Positions 43,827-52,240 of a stretch of DNA of 64,000 bases are shown in pieces. The DNA comes from Kitasatospora papulosa (GTDB lineage Bacteria > Actinomycetota > Actinomycetes > Streptomycetales > Streptomycetaceae). The notes under the pieces are model-generated. The model ran no database searches and was not told where the DNA came from. It worked only from the letters and a program-made list of their open reading frames with translations. The translations under genes and the position numbers were made by a program. The DNA lies in contig NZ_JNYQ01000017.1 of NCBI RefSeq assembly GCF_000717245.1, positions 57,395 to 121,394 of the forward strand, given 5' to 3'. The number at the start of each line of letters is the position of its first letter. Within the stretch, counting starts at the first letter, position 1.

Positions 43827-45419
43827 TTGATCGTGGATCTCGGCGAACTCAGTGCTGTTGAAAGTCAGTTGTGGCGGTCCTTCGCGCGGGGCGGAGTCGT
43901 CGATGTCCACGACGGCTTGTCAGCAGCGGAACGCGCAGTACGGGCCGAGGTCGTCGCAGCACTGTTGCTAGGTGCCGGTGCCGATCCGGCCCCGGGCGAC
44001 CGCCCGGCGCTACGCCTGACTGGTGCCTGCATCGCGGGCAAACTGGATCTGCGATTCGCCGAGATCGCGGTGCCGATCGTCCTAGAAGAGTGCCACTTCG
44101 ACGAAGTGCCCTTGCTCGAGGGTTCCAAGATCCGCGAGCTGGCTCTCAGCGGCTGCACTCTGCCAGGTCTCGCAGCCGACACTGCCCAGATCGACGGCCG
44201 GCTAGTCCTGTCCCGCTCCCACTTGACCGGGCCCCTCGTACTCACCCGCGCACAGATTCACAGCAACCTGGACGTCCGCGACACCGTAATTACCGTGCCC
44301 GGCACCGAGGCGATATCCGCAGTTCGCCTTACCGTGGGCGGCGACGTGCTGTGTACCAACCTTGCCGTCCAGGGAACATTCCGCATCTCTGGCGCCACCA
44401 TCTCCGGCGAGTTCGACCTCGAGAGCGCCTCGCTGAGCAACCCGGGCGGCAACGCCCTGGACGCCTATCACGTCCATGTCACCGAGGACTTCACCTTCCA
44501 TCCGGGCTTCAGCGCCGAAGGGCGGATCATCCTCTCCGGCGCCACGGTCGCGGCGGCCATCGGCTTCTGCGGCGCCCGGCTGAACAACGCCAGCGACATC
44601 GCGCTGGAGGCCGTCGACGTCAACGTCGCCCGCAACTTCGACCTCGGCCTGGGCCTCAGCGTCAACGGCGGCATCAAACTCGACGGCAGCCGCATCGGTA
44701 CGCAGCTCAGCTTCCGGAACTCCACGCTGACGAACCCCGGGGGCACCGCCCTGTCCCTACGCCTGACACAAGCTCGGGAGACTGATCTCCGCACCCGGCA
44801 ACCAATCGACGGCACCGTCGACGCAAGTCACGCCCAGCTCGGCACCCTGTACGACGCACCCGCCACCTGGCCCGCCGACCTCCGGCTGACCGGGACCACC
44901 TACGACGCCCTCGCCTCCCCGCTGACCGCCACCGAACGGCTTGACTGGCTCCGGCGCAGCACCAACGGCTACCTCCCACAGCCGTTCGAGCAGCTCGCAG
45001 CCGACTACCGGCGACTCGGACACGAGGACGAAGCACGCACGGTCCTCCTCGCCAAGCAACGCCACCGCCGTTCCACGCTCCCCTTGCACCTCCGCGTCTG
45101 GGGTTACCTCCAGGACGCGACCGTCGGCTACGGATACCGGCCGCTCCGTGCCGGCCTCTGGCTCATGGCTCTGCTCGCCTGCGGCGCTCTCTTCTTCGGA
45201 GCGCATCCTCCCGCACCCCTCGAAGCGGCGAAGGCACCTCCGTTCAGCGCCGTCTTCTACACACTCGACCTTCTTATCCCGATCACCGCCTTCGGACAGG
45301 AGACCTCCTTCGCGCCACGAGGCAGTGGGCAATGGCTCGCCTACGCACTGACCGCTGCCGGATGGATCCTGGCCACGACCGCCGCCACCGGTATCTCACG
45401 AGCGATCAGCCGCCAGTAA
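43827..45419 (+). CDS. Beta-helix-like repeat protein with C-terminal membrane segments
   Basis: The product is ~530 residues. After a short helical start, residues ~60-330 form repeated units of ~20 residues with hydrophobic faces (LRLTGACIAGKLDLRFAEIA, LALSGCTLPGLAADTAQIDG, LSGATVAAAIGFCGARLNNA), as in pentapeptide/right-handed beta-helix proteins. A linker (TATERLDWLRRS, DYRRLGHEDEARTVLLAKQR) and three to four transmembrane helices (LWLMALLACGALFFG, AVFYTLDLLIPITAF, AYALTAAGWILATTA) follow. Streptomyces homologues are often labelled membrane-associated oxidoreductase without evidence; no cofactor motif is visible. The start is TTG 43827 or GTG 43833. It lies inside the MITE-bracketed segment. 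Confidence 0.75.
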   Translation: MIVDLGELSAVESQLWRSFARGGVVDVHDGLSAAERAVRAEVVAALLLGAGADPAPGDRPALRLTGACIAGKLDLRFAEIAVPIVLEECHFDEVPLLEGSKIRELALSGCTLPGLAADTAQIDGRLVLSRSHLTGPLVLTRAQIHSNLDVRDTVITVPGTEAISAVRLTVGGDVLCTNLAVQGTFRISGATISGEFDLESASLSNPGGNALDAYHVHVTEDFTFHPGFSAEGRIILSGATVAAAIGFCGARLNNASDIALEAVDVNVARNFDLGLGLSVNGGIKLDGSRIGTQLSFRNSTLTNPGGTALSLRLTQARETDLRTRQPIDGTVDASHAQLGTLYDAPATWPADLRLTGTTYDALASPLTATERLDWLRRSTNGYLPQPFEQLAADYRRLGHEDEARTVLLAKQRHRRSTLPLHLRVWGYLQDATVGYGYRPLRAGLWLMALLACGALFFGAHPPAPLEAAKAPPFSAVFYTLDLLIPITAFGQETSFAPRGSGQWLAYALTAAGWILATTAATGISRAISRQ

Positions 45420-45491
45420 CGAACCAGCAGCCACGACAGCAAGCGGGCCGAACCGGTCGCCTGGCTGAGGCCGATTCGGGGTGTCGGCTCA

Positions 45492-45640
45492 GCGAGTGGG
45501 GCCGAGCAGGTGCTGCTCGGTGCGGGCGACGATTCCGAGGAACGTCGCGTCGTCGCCGTATGCACGCGCCAGGATCAGCCCGCCCTGTATGGGCGACGAC
45601 CGCGTCCAGCGCGCAGTCCGCGACGCGGGCCTACATGATC
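45492..45640 (-). pseudogene. TetR-family regulator C-terminal fragment
   Basis: The reverse strand reads VADCALDAVVA, then after one extra base IQGGLILARAYGDDATFLGI and VARTEQHLLGPTR to TGA at 45492. This matches the last helix pair of TetR_C-type regulators (QGGLxLARA). The DNA-binding half is missing. Confidence 0.5.
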
Positions 45641-45740
45641 ACGGAGTTCTCGACGCTCAGCGATGTGAAAACCAGCCGTGCGAGGCTCCGCCCTGTGCGG
45701 TTACTGCGTCCCGTCGAACGGCAGGACATCGGCTTCGCTG

Positions 45741-45953
45741 GCGTCGAGGGCCCTCGGCCTCGTCCTCAACGCTCTCGCGCTCTTCAACACCCGCTATATG
45801 GACGCCGCAATCACCCAGCTTCGCGAGGACCGCTTCGACGTCCGCGACGAGGAGGTGGCCCGGCTCTCGCCATTTGTGCGGCACCACATCAATATGCTCG
45901 GCCGGTACTCCTTCCAGCTCCCGGACCTGCCGGGCGGCCTGCGCGATCCTGCC
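45741..45953 (+). pseudogene. Tn3-family transposase C-terminal fragment
   Basis: The frame ALGLVLNALALFNTRYMDAA, then ITQLREDRFDVRDEEVARLS and FVRHHINMLGRYSFQLPDLP, is the extreme C-terminus of Tn3 TnpA (NxxxxWNTxYxxxAxxxLxxxG...LSPxxxxHINxxGxYxF). All catalytic parts are missing, and no 38-bp Tn3 end was recognised nearby. Confidence 0.75.
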
Positions 45954-46086
45954 GCCCGCCGTCGTCAGACGCCGCAGCACGGCGCGTTCGTGGACGATGT
46001 CGCCGCTCCTGAGCGCCGCGTTCTCACCGGCTGGCTGGGCCCCAGGAGTTTCCCGAGGCTCGGCCAGCCGGCCCGCCTGCGGCGCG

Positions 46087-46652
46087 TCACACGCCGGCGG
46101 ATGAGCTTTGTCGTCGGGATAGCGATAGCCTGCGTCGCTCTCGGTCGATCTCGGTTACGACCACCGTGCCTCATCGCCGACCTGAACGACATCTCCTGGA
46201 GTCTCCGACGGTGTCCAGGCGAGCTCTCGCAGGTGAACCAGTCCCTCGATCCCGTCGGCGACCTGGACGAAGACGCCGAACGGGATCAGCTTGGTGACCT
46301 GGCCAGGCAGTTTCTGCCCCACCGCGATGGTGTCGGCGAATACCTGAAAGGGTCCGGCTGTGTGGCCTTCAAGGACAGTCTGACCTCCAGGTTCCATGAG
46401 TCGAACTCGAGGAACTCGCATGAGACGCGCTGCCCGACCTGCACGACGTCGGTGCTGCCGCGAAGCGTCGCCAGGACAGTTCAGCGAAGGAGATGAACCC
46501 GACGCCGGGAAGACCGGATGGTCGGGGCCGTCATCCAGCGCAACGAACACACCGAACCGTTCGATCGCTGTGACGGCGCCGGAAAGGAAATCGCCGCGGT
46601 GCAGCGACTCCAGGAATGCCCAGAGGTCTGGGTTCTCAGACGGTCCACTCAT
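46087..46652 (-). pseudogene. S1 RNA-binding-domain protein with four frameshifts
   Basis: ATG at 46652 reads MSGPSENPDLWAFLESLHRG, then the first S1 barrel FLSGAVTAIERFGVFVALDD. Four one-base losses follow near 46525, 46455, 46350 and 46170. The in-phase pieces are VGFISFAELSWRRFAA, DVVQVGQRVSCEFLEFDSWN, PFQVFADTIAVGQKLPGQVT, a second S1 barrel LIPFGVFVQVADGIEGLVHL and TVVVTEIDRERRRLSLSRR. The span is 566 bp; adding four bases gives 570 bp, a 189-residue two-S1-domain protein. Intact relatives are common small RNA-binding proteins in Streptomyces. This copy is dead unless the indels are sequencing errors. Confidence 0.75.
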
Positions 46653-46684
46653 CATGCTTCCAGCCATGCGCACAACCTGGGTCG

Positions 46685-46793
46685 ACGGGCGGCTACCGCC
46701 AGCATCTCCTGGAGCACGCCGCCACCCTCGGCATCGACTTGCGCATCGTCCGCCGCGACCCCACCACCAGAGTCCTTACCGTGCTGCCCCGCC
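46685..46793 (+). pseudogene. IS5-family transposase fragment cut by MITE copy B
   Basis: The frame STGGYRQHLLEHAATLGIDL, then RIVRRDPTTRVLTVLPR, is the segment before the last catalytic Glu of an IS5-group transposase. It ends exactly where the inverted-repeat element begins at 46794. A homologous fragment lies at 59679-59816. Confidence 0.7.
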
Positions 46794-46909
46794 TAACGAC
46801 CTCGTGCACGATAAGAACTGTCGCCCCATCCATGCAGGTCAACGGCCCGAGTGTTGCGACGGTGCAAGCCCCTGACCTGCGGTGATGCTTATCGTGCACG
46901 AGGTCGTTA
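46794..46909. mobile_element. MITE-like inverted-repeat element, copy B (116 bp)
   Basis: Left end TAACGACCTCGTGCACGATA (extended by AG, 46794-46815) and right end 46888-46909 are perfect 22-bp terminal inverted repeats. An inner 8-bp pair GCAGGTCA / TGACCTGC and a central TTGC-GACGGT-GCAA make the whole element foldable into a cruciform or RNA hairpin. There is no coding capacity. It is inverted relative to copy A and lies 12 bp upstream of the ATG at 46922. No clear target duplication is visible. Confidence 0.85.
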
Positions 46910-46921
46910 GCATCCCCTCGC

Positions 46922-47473
46922 ATGAGCGCAGTGGTCGTCACCATCGGGCTGGCACTGGCCGGCTATGTCGTCACATACCTCAACAGCGTTCGGCTGGCTC
47001 AGCGTCAAGAACGACTGGCGCGAGTGAACCGGCAACTCGCCTCTTTTTACGGTCCGTTGTTTGCCCTCACCGAGGCCAACAGCCGTACGTTTGCCGCATT
47101 CGTGGAACGTCATGCCCGCCCCGGTGGCCGGTCACCGTTCGCCGGTGAAGCCGCGCCGACTGAGGAAGAGCTCACTGAGTGGCGTCTGTGGGTCACCACC
47201 GTGTTCCTGCCGAACATCCAGGCCATGCGTGATCTGGTCGTCAAGCACGCAGACCTACTGACCGGCTCCATGATGCCGCCGTTGCTTCTCGATCTGTGCG
47301 CGCATGTGTCGGGGTACGAGATCACTGCCGCACGATGGGCGCAGGGCCACCACGACGAGCACCTGTCAGTGGTGTCCTTCCCCAGCGAGCAGCTCGCCGC
47401 CTACGCGCGCCATGGATTCACGACGCTCAAGACGGAGCAGACCCGCCTGCTGGGTCAACGGCGACGGACATGA
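46922..47473 (+). CDS. Small membrane-anchored protein, unknown function
   Basis: The product is 183 residues. An N-terminal transmembrane helix (VVVTIGLALAGYVVTYLNSV) is followed by a charged helix (RLAQRQERLARVNRQLASFY) and a mostly helical cytosolic domain. The pattern TM, then RQERLxRVNxQL, recurs in small Streptomyces membrane proteins of unknown role. The start ATG lies immediately after MITE copy B, which must have displaced the native promoter. CCTCG precedes the ATG and no clear ribosome-binding site is seen. Confidence 0.7.
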   Translation: MSAVVVTIGLALAGYVVTYLNSVRLAQRQERLARVNRQLASFYGPLFALTEANSRTFAAFVERHARPGGRSPFAGEAAPTEEELTEWRLWVTTVFLPNIQAMRDLVVKHADLLTGSMMPPLLLDLCAHVSGYEITAARWAQGHHDEHLSVVSFPSEQLAAYARHGFTTLKTEQTRLLGQRRRT

Positions 47474-47579
47474 CTCATGGCATCGACATCTGTCCCATGC
47501 GGGCGCTCTCGCGTCCAGGAGCTGCCGGCGAGGCGGGCTGGCCGGGGGCGAACATGTCGTGGGGCGCGCGCTCAATGCA

Positions 47580-48095
47580 TCAACCGGTGTTGGTGATGGT
47601 GTCGCGGGCCTTCCGACGGAAGTCCTGGACGGCTTGGTAGAGGGCATGTTCCATCCGCGCTGCGCGAGCCAGGTTCTCGGTCCGATGCGTCGTGTCGCCA
47701 GCATGCGCGTCGTCGACCATCCCTCGCATGACCTGGGAGAGGTCGCCGGATGCGCGGGCCACACGTTCTGCGGAAGCAGCCAGCGCGGCAGGTCCTTCGA
47801 GCATGACCACCTCAACGGCCCGGTGCACCTCACGGGCCAGCGACACGAAGCGGCGGACCGCATCGTCGATGTCCGCTACCGGGGCGTCTCGGCGGAGCAG
47901 ATCAAGGATGCCGTCCATGGCGATGTCCCGGGCGTGCAGGGCGCCGAGGTAGACGGCGCAGGCGTCACGCCGCTGCTGACGGTGCCACTGCTTTTGCTGC
48001 GCTTTCGCCTGCGAGCGTCCGGTGATGAAAGCAGCGCCCAGCGTCGCCAGGGAGCCGACGGCCGCGCCCAGGACCGCCGCGAAACCTGAATCCAT
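47580..48095 (-). CDS. Small membrane-anchored protein with coiled coil
   Basis: ATG at 48095 gives MDSGFAAVLGAAVGSLATLG, a single N-terminal transmembrane helix with small residues. It is followed by a Gln/Lys/Arg-rich helix (SQAKAQQKQWHRQQRRDACA) and a helical domain to residue 171. No family recognised. It shares layout with the gene at 48254-48742 in the same orientation, suggesting distant paralogy. Confidence 0.7.
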   Translation of the reverse strand: MDSGFAAVLGAAVGSLATLGAAFITGRSQAKAQQKQWHRQQRRDACAVYLGALHARDIAMDGILDLLRRDAPVADIDDAVRRFVSLAREVHRAVEVVMLEGPAALAASAERVARASGDLSQVMRGMVDDAHAGDTTHRTENLARAARMEHALYQAVQDFRRKARDTITNTG

Positions 48096-48253
48096 GCCGT
48101 CAGTCTGCCCCCTCCCCCGCAACGCAGGCAGCCGCCGGTCTAAGCCCTCGCCTCCGCCACCGTTGCATCCCGGACATCTTCGTGATCGCCTCGGGGCGTC
48201 CCAAGCTTCTCAGCCGCCAGTGACCTGAAGCGCCAGCCCGCGAGCTGAACAGC

Positions 48254-48742
48254 TCAGACGGTGGCGAGACTCGCCCGGGCCGCGGCCATGAAAGCGTCCT
48301 TGTGCGCTTCGACGTACTCGTTGACCTCGACCTGGCCGATCTCCCGCCACACCGCCTGATTCAACGCCCGCGCATACCCCTCCGCGGGAGCGTGAAGACT
48401 GGCGTGGCACAGCAGCACCAGGTGCCGCTCGGCGATCCAGAGCCTGCCCATCACCGCCGACGCCACCGCATGCCAACCCTCGTCATCCTCCCCGCTCACC
48501 GCTTCACCCCACCCCTCAGGGCGCCGGTATGCCACACCTTCTGCTTCCTGCACACACGCCAGAAAATCCTTGATCGCCTGCAACTGCTCCGCCCGACGGC
48601 TCTCAACCCCCGCCGCGATCTGCCGCCGTTCATCCAACCGCTCAGCAGAACGCTGAGTGGCTCGCTGCGACAACGCCGTCAGACCTCCGCCCAGCACCAC
48701 ACCCACGAGCGAAAACAACGGCGCCCATACCCCCGCCTCCAC
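48254..48742 (-). CDS. Small membrane-anchored protein with coiled coil (paralogue-like)
   Basis: A 162-residue protein starting MEAGVWAPLFSLVGVVLGGG, one transmembrane helix, then a coiled-coil segment (SQRATQRSAERLDERRQIAA), and a helical domain with HLVLLCHASLHAPAEGYARA. The layout matches the gene at 47580-48095. No enzymatic motif. Function is unknown. Confidence 0.7.
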   Translation of the reverse strand: MEAGVWAPLFSLVGVVLGGGLTALSQRATQRSAERLDERRQIAAGVESRRAEQLQAIKDFLACVQEAEGVAYRRPEGWGEAVSGEDDEGWHAVASAVMGRLWIAERHLVLLCHASLHAPAEGYARALNQAVWREIGQVEVNEYVEAHKDAFMAAARASLATV

Positions 48743-48892
48743 AAAACCACCCCCTACTCACCATGCCGTAGACCATCAGAACTCGGGGCTGTGGCATCCC
48801 GCCAGCCAACCGCAACAAGCAGCTGCCCGCCAGACATTCGGAACTGGCCACCTGGGTTTGTACACGACTTCGGGTTCTGTCTCAATTTGTAG

Positions 48893-49366
48893 TCCGAATA
48901 CGGTTTCGACGCTGAGACGAACACGGTCCGGGTCGTTCATCACCACTCGGTGCGGCTGCTGCTGATGTTCCGCTCGTTGACGCGCGAGCAGCCACCTGGC
49001 AAGTGGAAGCACCTGCACGACTACGACCTGTCCTTCGGGCGTCTCGCGGACGCGGTCGGCGCCAGTTCGCAGCTCCGGTACGGCCAGCGCTGGACCGGGC
49101 CTGATCTGCGGATGCGCTGCACCACGACCGAGCCGGCCTACACGTGGCCGGGCGGAGCACCGTATGACGGGGAGTCGACGTTGACCTGGATGGTGCCGGG
49201 CTACGGCTCGCACGCCACCAAGGACGAATTCTTCCGGGGCGTCACGCACAACGCGCTGTGCGGGTTCCGCTGGGTGAAGGGCGGCCGGCCGCGCCGGGTA
49301 GAGGGACTGCCGGAGTGCCGACGCGAAGTCCAACTCGATGTCGACCGCCCCCGCGGCGCCTGGTGA
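48893..49366 (+). pseudogene. 5'-truncated gene of unknown family
   Basis: The frame is open from just after a TAG at 48890 (EYGFDAETNTVRVVHHHSVR, LLLMFRSLTREQPPGKWKHL, DYDLSFGRLADAVGA ... WTGPDLRMRCTTTEPAY ... ALCGFRWVKGGRPRRV) to the stop at 49366, with strong coding bias. The only start candidates are internal (GTG at 48950), so the natural N-terminus seems lost. I do not recognise the family. The Trp- and Tyr-rich, Cys-poor sequence suggests a globular cytosolic protein. Confidence 0.45.
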
Positions 49367-49450
49367 CAACCGCGCGCGACTACGCGTTGCCGGCGCCGGG
49401 GTGACTACTGCTGGATACGGTCCTGTTCTCCCGAAGCTGCCACGAAGCGG

Positions 49451-49660
49451 CTAGTAACTCAGCGTGTTGTTGGGGCCTTGGCTTCCGTACGGGTTTGGAA
49501 CTTCGGGGCCAGCGAGGGCTGCGAAGTCGGCGTGAACCTGCTCGACGGCTTCCGGGTACGCCTCGCGCTTGGCGTGCTCGGCGAGCACCCGGTAGATACT
49601 GGCAACCGAGGGGTTCTGACCCTTGCTCGAACGCGTGGAGTGATAGCGGACTCTGATTCT
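49451..49660 (-). pseudogene. C-terminal fragment with helix-turn-helix-like segment
   Basis: The reverse strand reads YHSTRSSKGQNPSVASIYRV, then LAEHAKREAYPEAVEQVHAD, and ends NPYGSQGPNNTLSY at 49451. NPSVASIYRVLAEHAKRE looks like a recognition-helix segment of a plasmid- or element-borne DNA-binding protein. No start or upstream part is present. This accounts for most of the gap 49367-49671. Confidence 0.35.
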
Positions 49661-49671
49661 GGTGGGGATGC

Positions 49672-50942
49672 GTGGACCGTCGTCCGGTAAAGCTTGTCTT
49701 GGACGTCCTGCTGATGCTGCTCGGGGCTCTGTTGGGCATGGCGGCCAACTACGCCACCAGTCAGACGGATCATGTCCCGTGGCCACTGCGCCTGTTGCGG
49801 GAATGGTCGGTTCCCTTGGTAGCGGTCGTGCTCTTGCTTCTCGTCGCGGGACAGGTCTGGCTGCACTTCCTGGAGCGGCCTGTCGCGATCGCGCGGACGT
49901 GGAACTCCGAGGACGATGGCGGCGTGTTCTTCGGCCGTGACCGCGAGATCAGGGATCTCGTCGGCAGGCTCAATCCGTCCGCCCCGGCCCGTGCGCACCG
50001 GTTCGTCGCGGTAATCGGTCCCTCCGGGAGTGGTAAGTCCTCGCTGGTGCGGGCGGGGCTACTGCCCGCCCTGAGGCGGCGGCGGGCCGGTGGGTGATCA
50101 CGCCGGCGTTAGCACCGGGCGCCGATCCGCTGGTGGGCTTCGCGTCGAGTGTCGCTGCGGTGCTGCCCGATATGACCGTCGAGCAGGTCCAGACGGAACT
50201 GGCCCAGGGGTCTGCGGGCATACGGCGGTGCCTGGACCGGCTGCGCACGGCGCGGTTTTCTCGCTGATCGATGAGTCGCTTGCGGCGGATCCGCATCTGT
50301 GGGTGGTGGCCACCCTGCGATCGGATTTCCTTACCGACTTCCTGGGAACCGCATACGCCGCGCTGATTCACCAGCCGACGCTGGTCGGTGTGCTCGGCCG
50401 CACAGAACTGTTCGAAGTGATCGAGAAGCCCGCAGAACAGGCGGCCCTGAGCTTCGCTCCCGGGGGCGTGGCCCGGATGGTGGACGACACAGAAGGCGGG
50501 GACGCACTGCCGCTGTTGGCGTACACCCTTCAGGAGCTCTTCCTGCGGGTCAGCTCTGGTGGGACGGTGACGGAGGACGACTACCGTCGCCTGGGCGGGG
50601 TCGCTGGGGCACTGTCCGAACACGCGGACCGGATCACCGCCGACTTGCGTGCGGCCGACGCGGACACGCCTGTGCTCTCCACACTGCTGAAATTCGTGAC
50701 CCTGGAGCACGGCGAACCGACCCGCCGCCGCGCGCACCGCGACGACCTCACGCCCGACGAACGCACCGTGACCGATGCGTTCGTCACCGGATGCCTGATC
50801 ACCAGCGACAATGCCGTGCTGGACGTCGCCCATGAGGCGCTCTTCCGCCAGTGGGCCCCGCTACGTCAAGCTGCCGCGGCCAGTACCGACAAGCTGCGGC
50901 GCCGTACGGAGCTGGAAAGGTGGGCACAAGACTGGGAACGCT
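49672..50942 (+). pseudogene. nSTAND-type NTPase, frameshifted and internally deleted
   Basis: GTG at 49672 with GGTGGGG upstream encodes two N-terminal transmembrane helices, then FFGRDREIRDLVGRL and Walker A IGPSGSGKSSLVRAGLLPAL. A frameshift near 50090 leads to RWVITPALAPGADPLVGFAS, and a second break near 50250 removes the Walker B region. The frame resumes LIDESLAADPHLWVVATLRS and continues through the winged-helix region (LLAYTLQELFLR, VAGALSEHADRI, VLDVAHEALFRQWAPLRQAA) to ERWAQDWERSNRQ, where it is cut by an inverted gene. Intact relatives carry C-terminal WD40 or TPR sensors. This one has lost sensor and Walker B. Confidence 0.75.
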
Positions 50943-51422
50943 CTAACCGGCAAGACGCAGCACCTCATCACGGTTCTTGGCCTGCTGCATCCATGCGGGC
51001 AGGCGGGCGACCACGGTCATCTTTCGGCCGTGGTCGTGCCAGGGAATCGCTTCACGCAGTGGTGCCTGCACGAATCGTCTGATCAGGTCCAGGTGTTCCA
51101 AGTTGTAGGCCCATATCCACCCGTGCCGGGCCTCGGCCTGCAGCCAGAGACGGACATCGAAGTATGGGTCCGTGGCCGGCGCGTGCCGGTCCCGATGCAA
51201 GACCACACCGCCACGACTCCATTCTTTAACCACACCGCAGTTCCGACAAACGAGGCGCCTTGGTGCGAAGAGAACCTGGTCGTGCAGCCCGGACCGATGC
51301 GGTGCTATACCGACGTGCGCGACCTTCTCGCAGCCAGGACAACACACGAGGACCGACGCGAGAAAGTCGTACTTCGTGCTGCGAGGGTCCCGGAACCGAT
51401 GACACCTGGAGCTCGAGCTCAT
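50943..51422 (-). CDS. Hypothetical zinc-ribbon protein
   Basis: A 159-residue protein with two Cys pairs, VLVCCPGCEKVAHV and RLVCRNCGVVKEW, spaced about 35 residues apart as in a zinc ribbon. They are followed by a Trp-rich region (DVRLWLQAEARHGWIWAYNL) and a basic end (HGRKMTVVARLPAWMQQAKN). It may bind nucleic acid or serve as a structural zinc protein. It abuts the truncated NTPase with no gap, so a rearrangement joined them. Start codon choice is uncertain. Confidence 0.6.
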   Translation of the reverse strand: MSSSSRCHRFRDPRSTKYDFLASVLVCCPGCEKVAHVGIAPHRSGLHDQVLFAPRRLVCRNCGVVKEWSRGGVVLHRDRHAPATDPYFDVRLWLQAEARHGWIWAYNLEHLDLIRRFVQAPLREAIPWHDHGRKMTVVARLPAWMQQAKNRDEVLRLAG

Positions 51423-51540
51423 CGAACCAGTATGCGAGCCACGGGCAGAAACCTCCTACGGGTTAAAAATCAAGTTGGCAGAGGAACCGGAATCGGGCGA
51501 CCCGGGCAGCGACGGCTTCGGCGACGTCGTCGGAAACCGT

Positions 51541-52050
51541 CCAGCCGCAGACGCCCGTGCAAGGGACGCCGCAGGCGTGGCTATGCGTTCCACCTGGTAT
51601 CCGTTCGGACTGGGACCGTTTCCAGAAGCTGGCTACCCGCGGCCGCCGGCCCGGAGACCGGTATCCCAGACGTGGAGAACGCGCTCAGTTTGGTCCGCGG
51701 CAAGCCCTCCGAGGGCCATGAGTACCATGAGCCGAGCCCCTCCAGCAGGAGGTCACTTCCCGAGTTGTCGACGGCACCCGCACTCTCGCCGCCTGGCTCA
51801 CCGAAGACAACGATCCCGACATGGACGCGACCCGGCACGCAGCCCTTCGTGGCCTAGACATCGACGAAACGTGGGAAGTGCTCCACCGCGATTGGATGCG
51901 CATCGAAGGGGCAACCGGCAACACCGCAGGAGTCCGGAAGGCCATCGCCCGCCTGCAGCGGGTCTCCCGCACCTACGACATCTCGCTCGAACCTCTCACC
52001 GAACGGATGATCGACCTCGTCTTGTCGGAGTCTCCCCTGCAGGTACCTGT
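51541..52050 (+). pseudogene. BTAD-domain protein, C-terminal fragment with frameshift
   Basis: Pieces in different frames read GIRSDWDRFQKLATRG, GIPDVENALSLVRGKP, then DATRHAALRGLDIDETWEVL, HRDWMRIEGATGNTAGVRKA and YDISLEPLTERMIDLVLSES. This is the bacterial transcriptional activator domain found at the end of long Streptomyces proteins that often carry LysM or helix-turn-helix parts. Two or more indels and the absent N-terminus make it a relic. Confidence 0.6.
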
Positions 52051-52240
52051 GCGCCAACCGACCTGCAACGTTGATTACTTCCAGTCAGAGCGTGTCAAGA
52101 GTTCGACAGGCGTAGCATCGCCGGCCGTCGGATACCGGGTGGAGAGAGTCGTGAGAGCGGTAGGTCCCAGGATCCCTCTGGCCGTTGTGGCCGCCCGTCC
52201 GAGTCGCGGACGTTCGCCCCTTTCCGGCAGGAGGATGCTC

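Noticed and set aside
43602..46909. Repeats at 43602 and 46794 as a CRISPR array or as IS ends of one element
   Set aside because: Only two copies, inverted, 3 kb apart, each with its own pair of terminal repeats and no spacers; each copy is a complete small element, not one end of a larger one.
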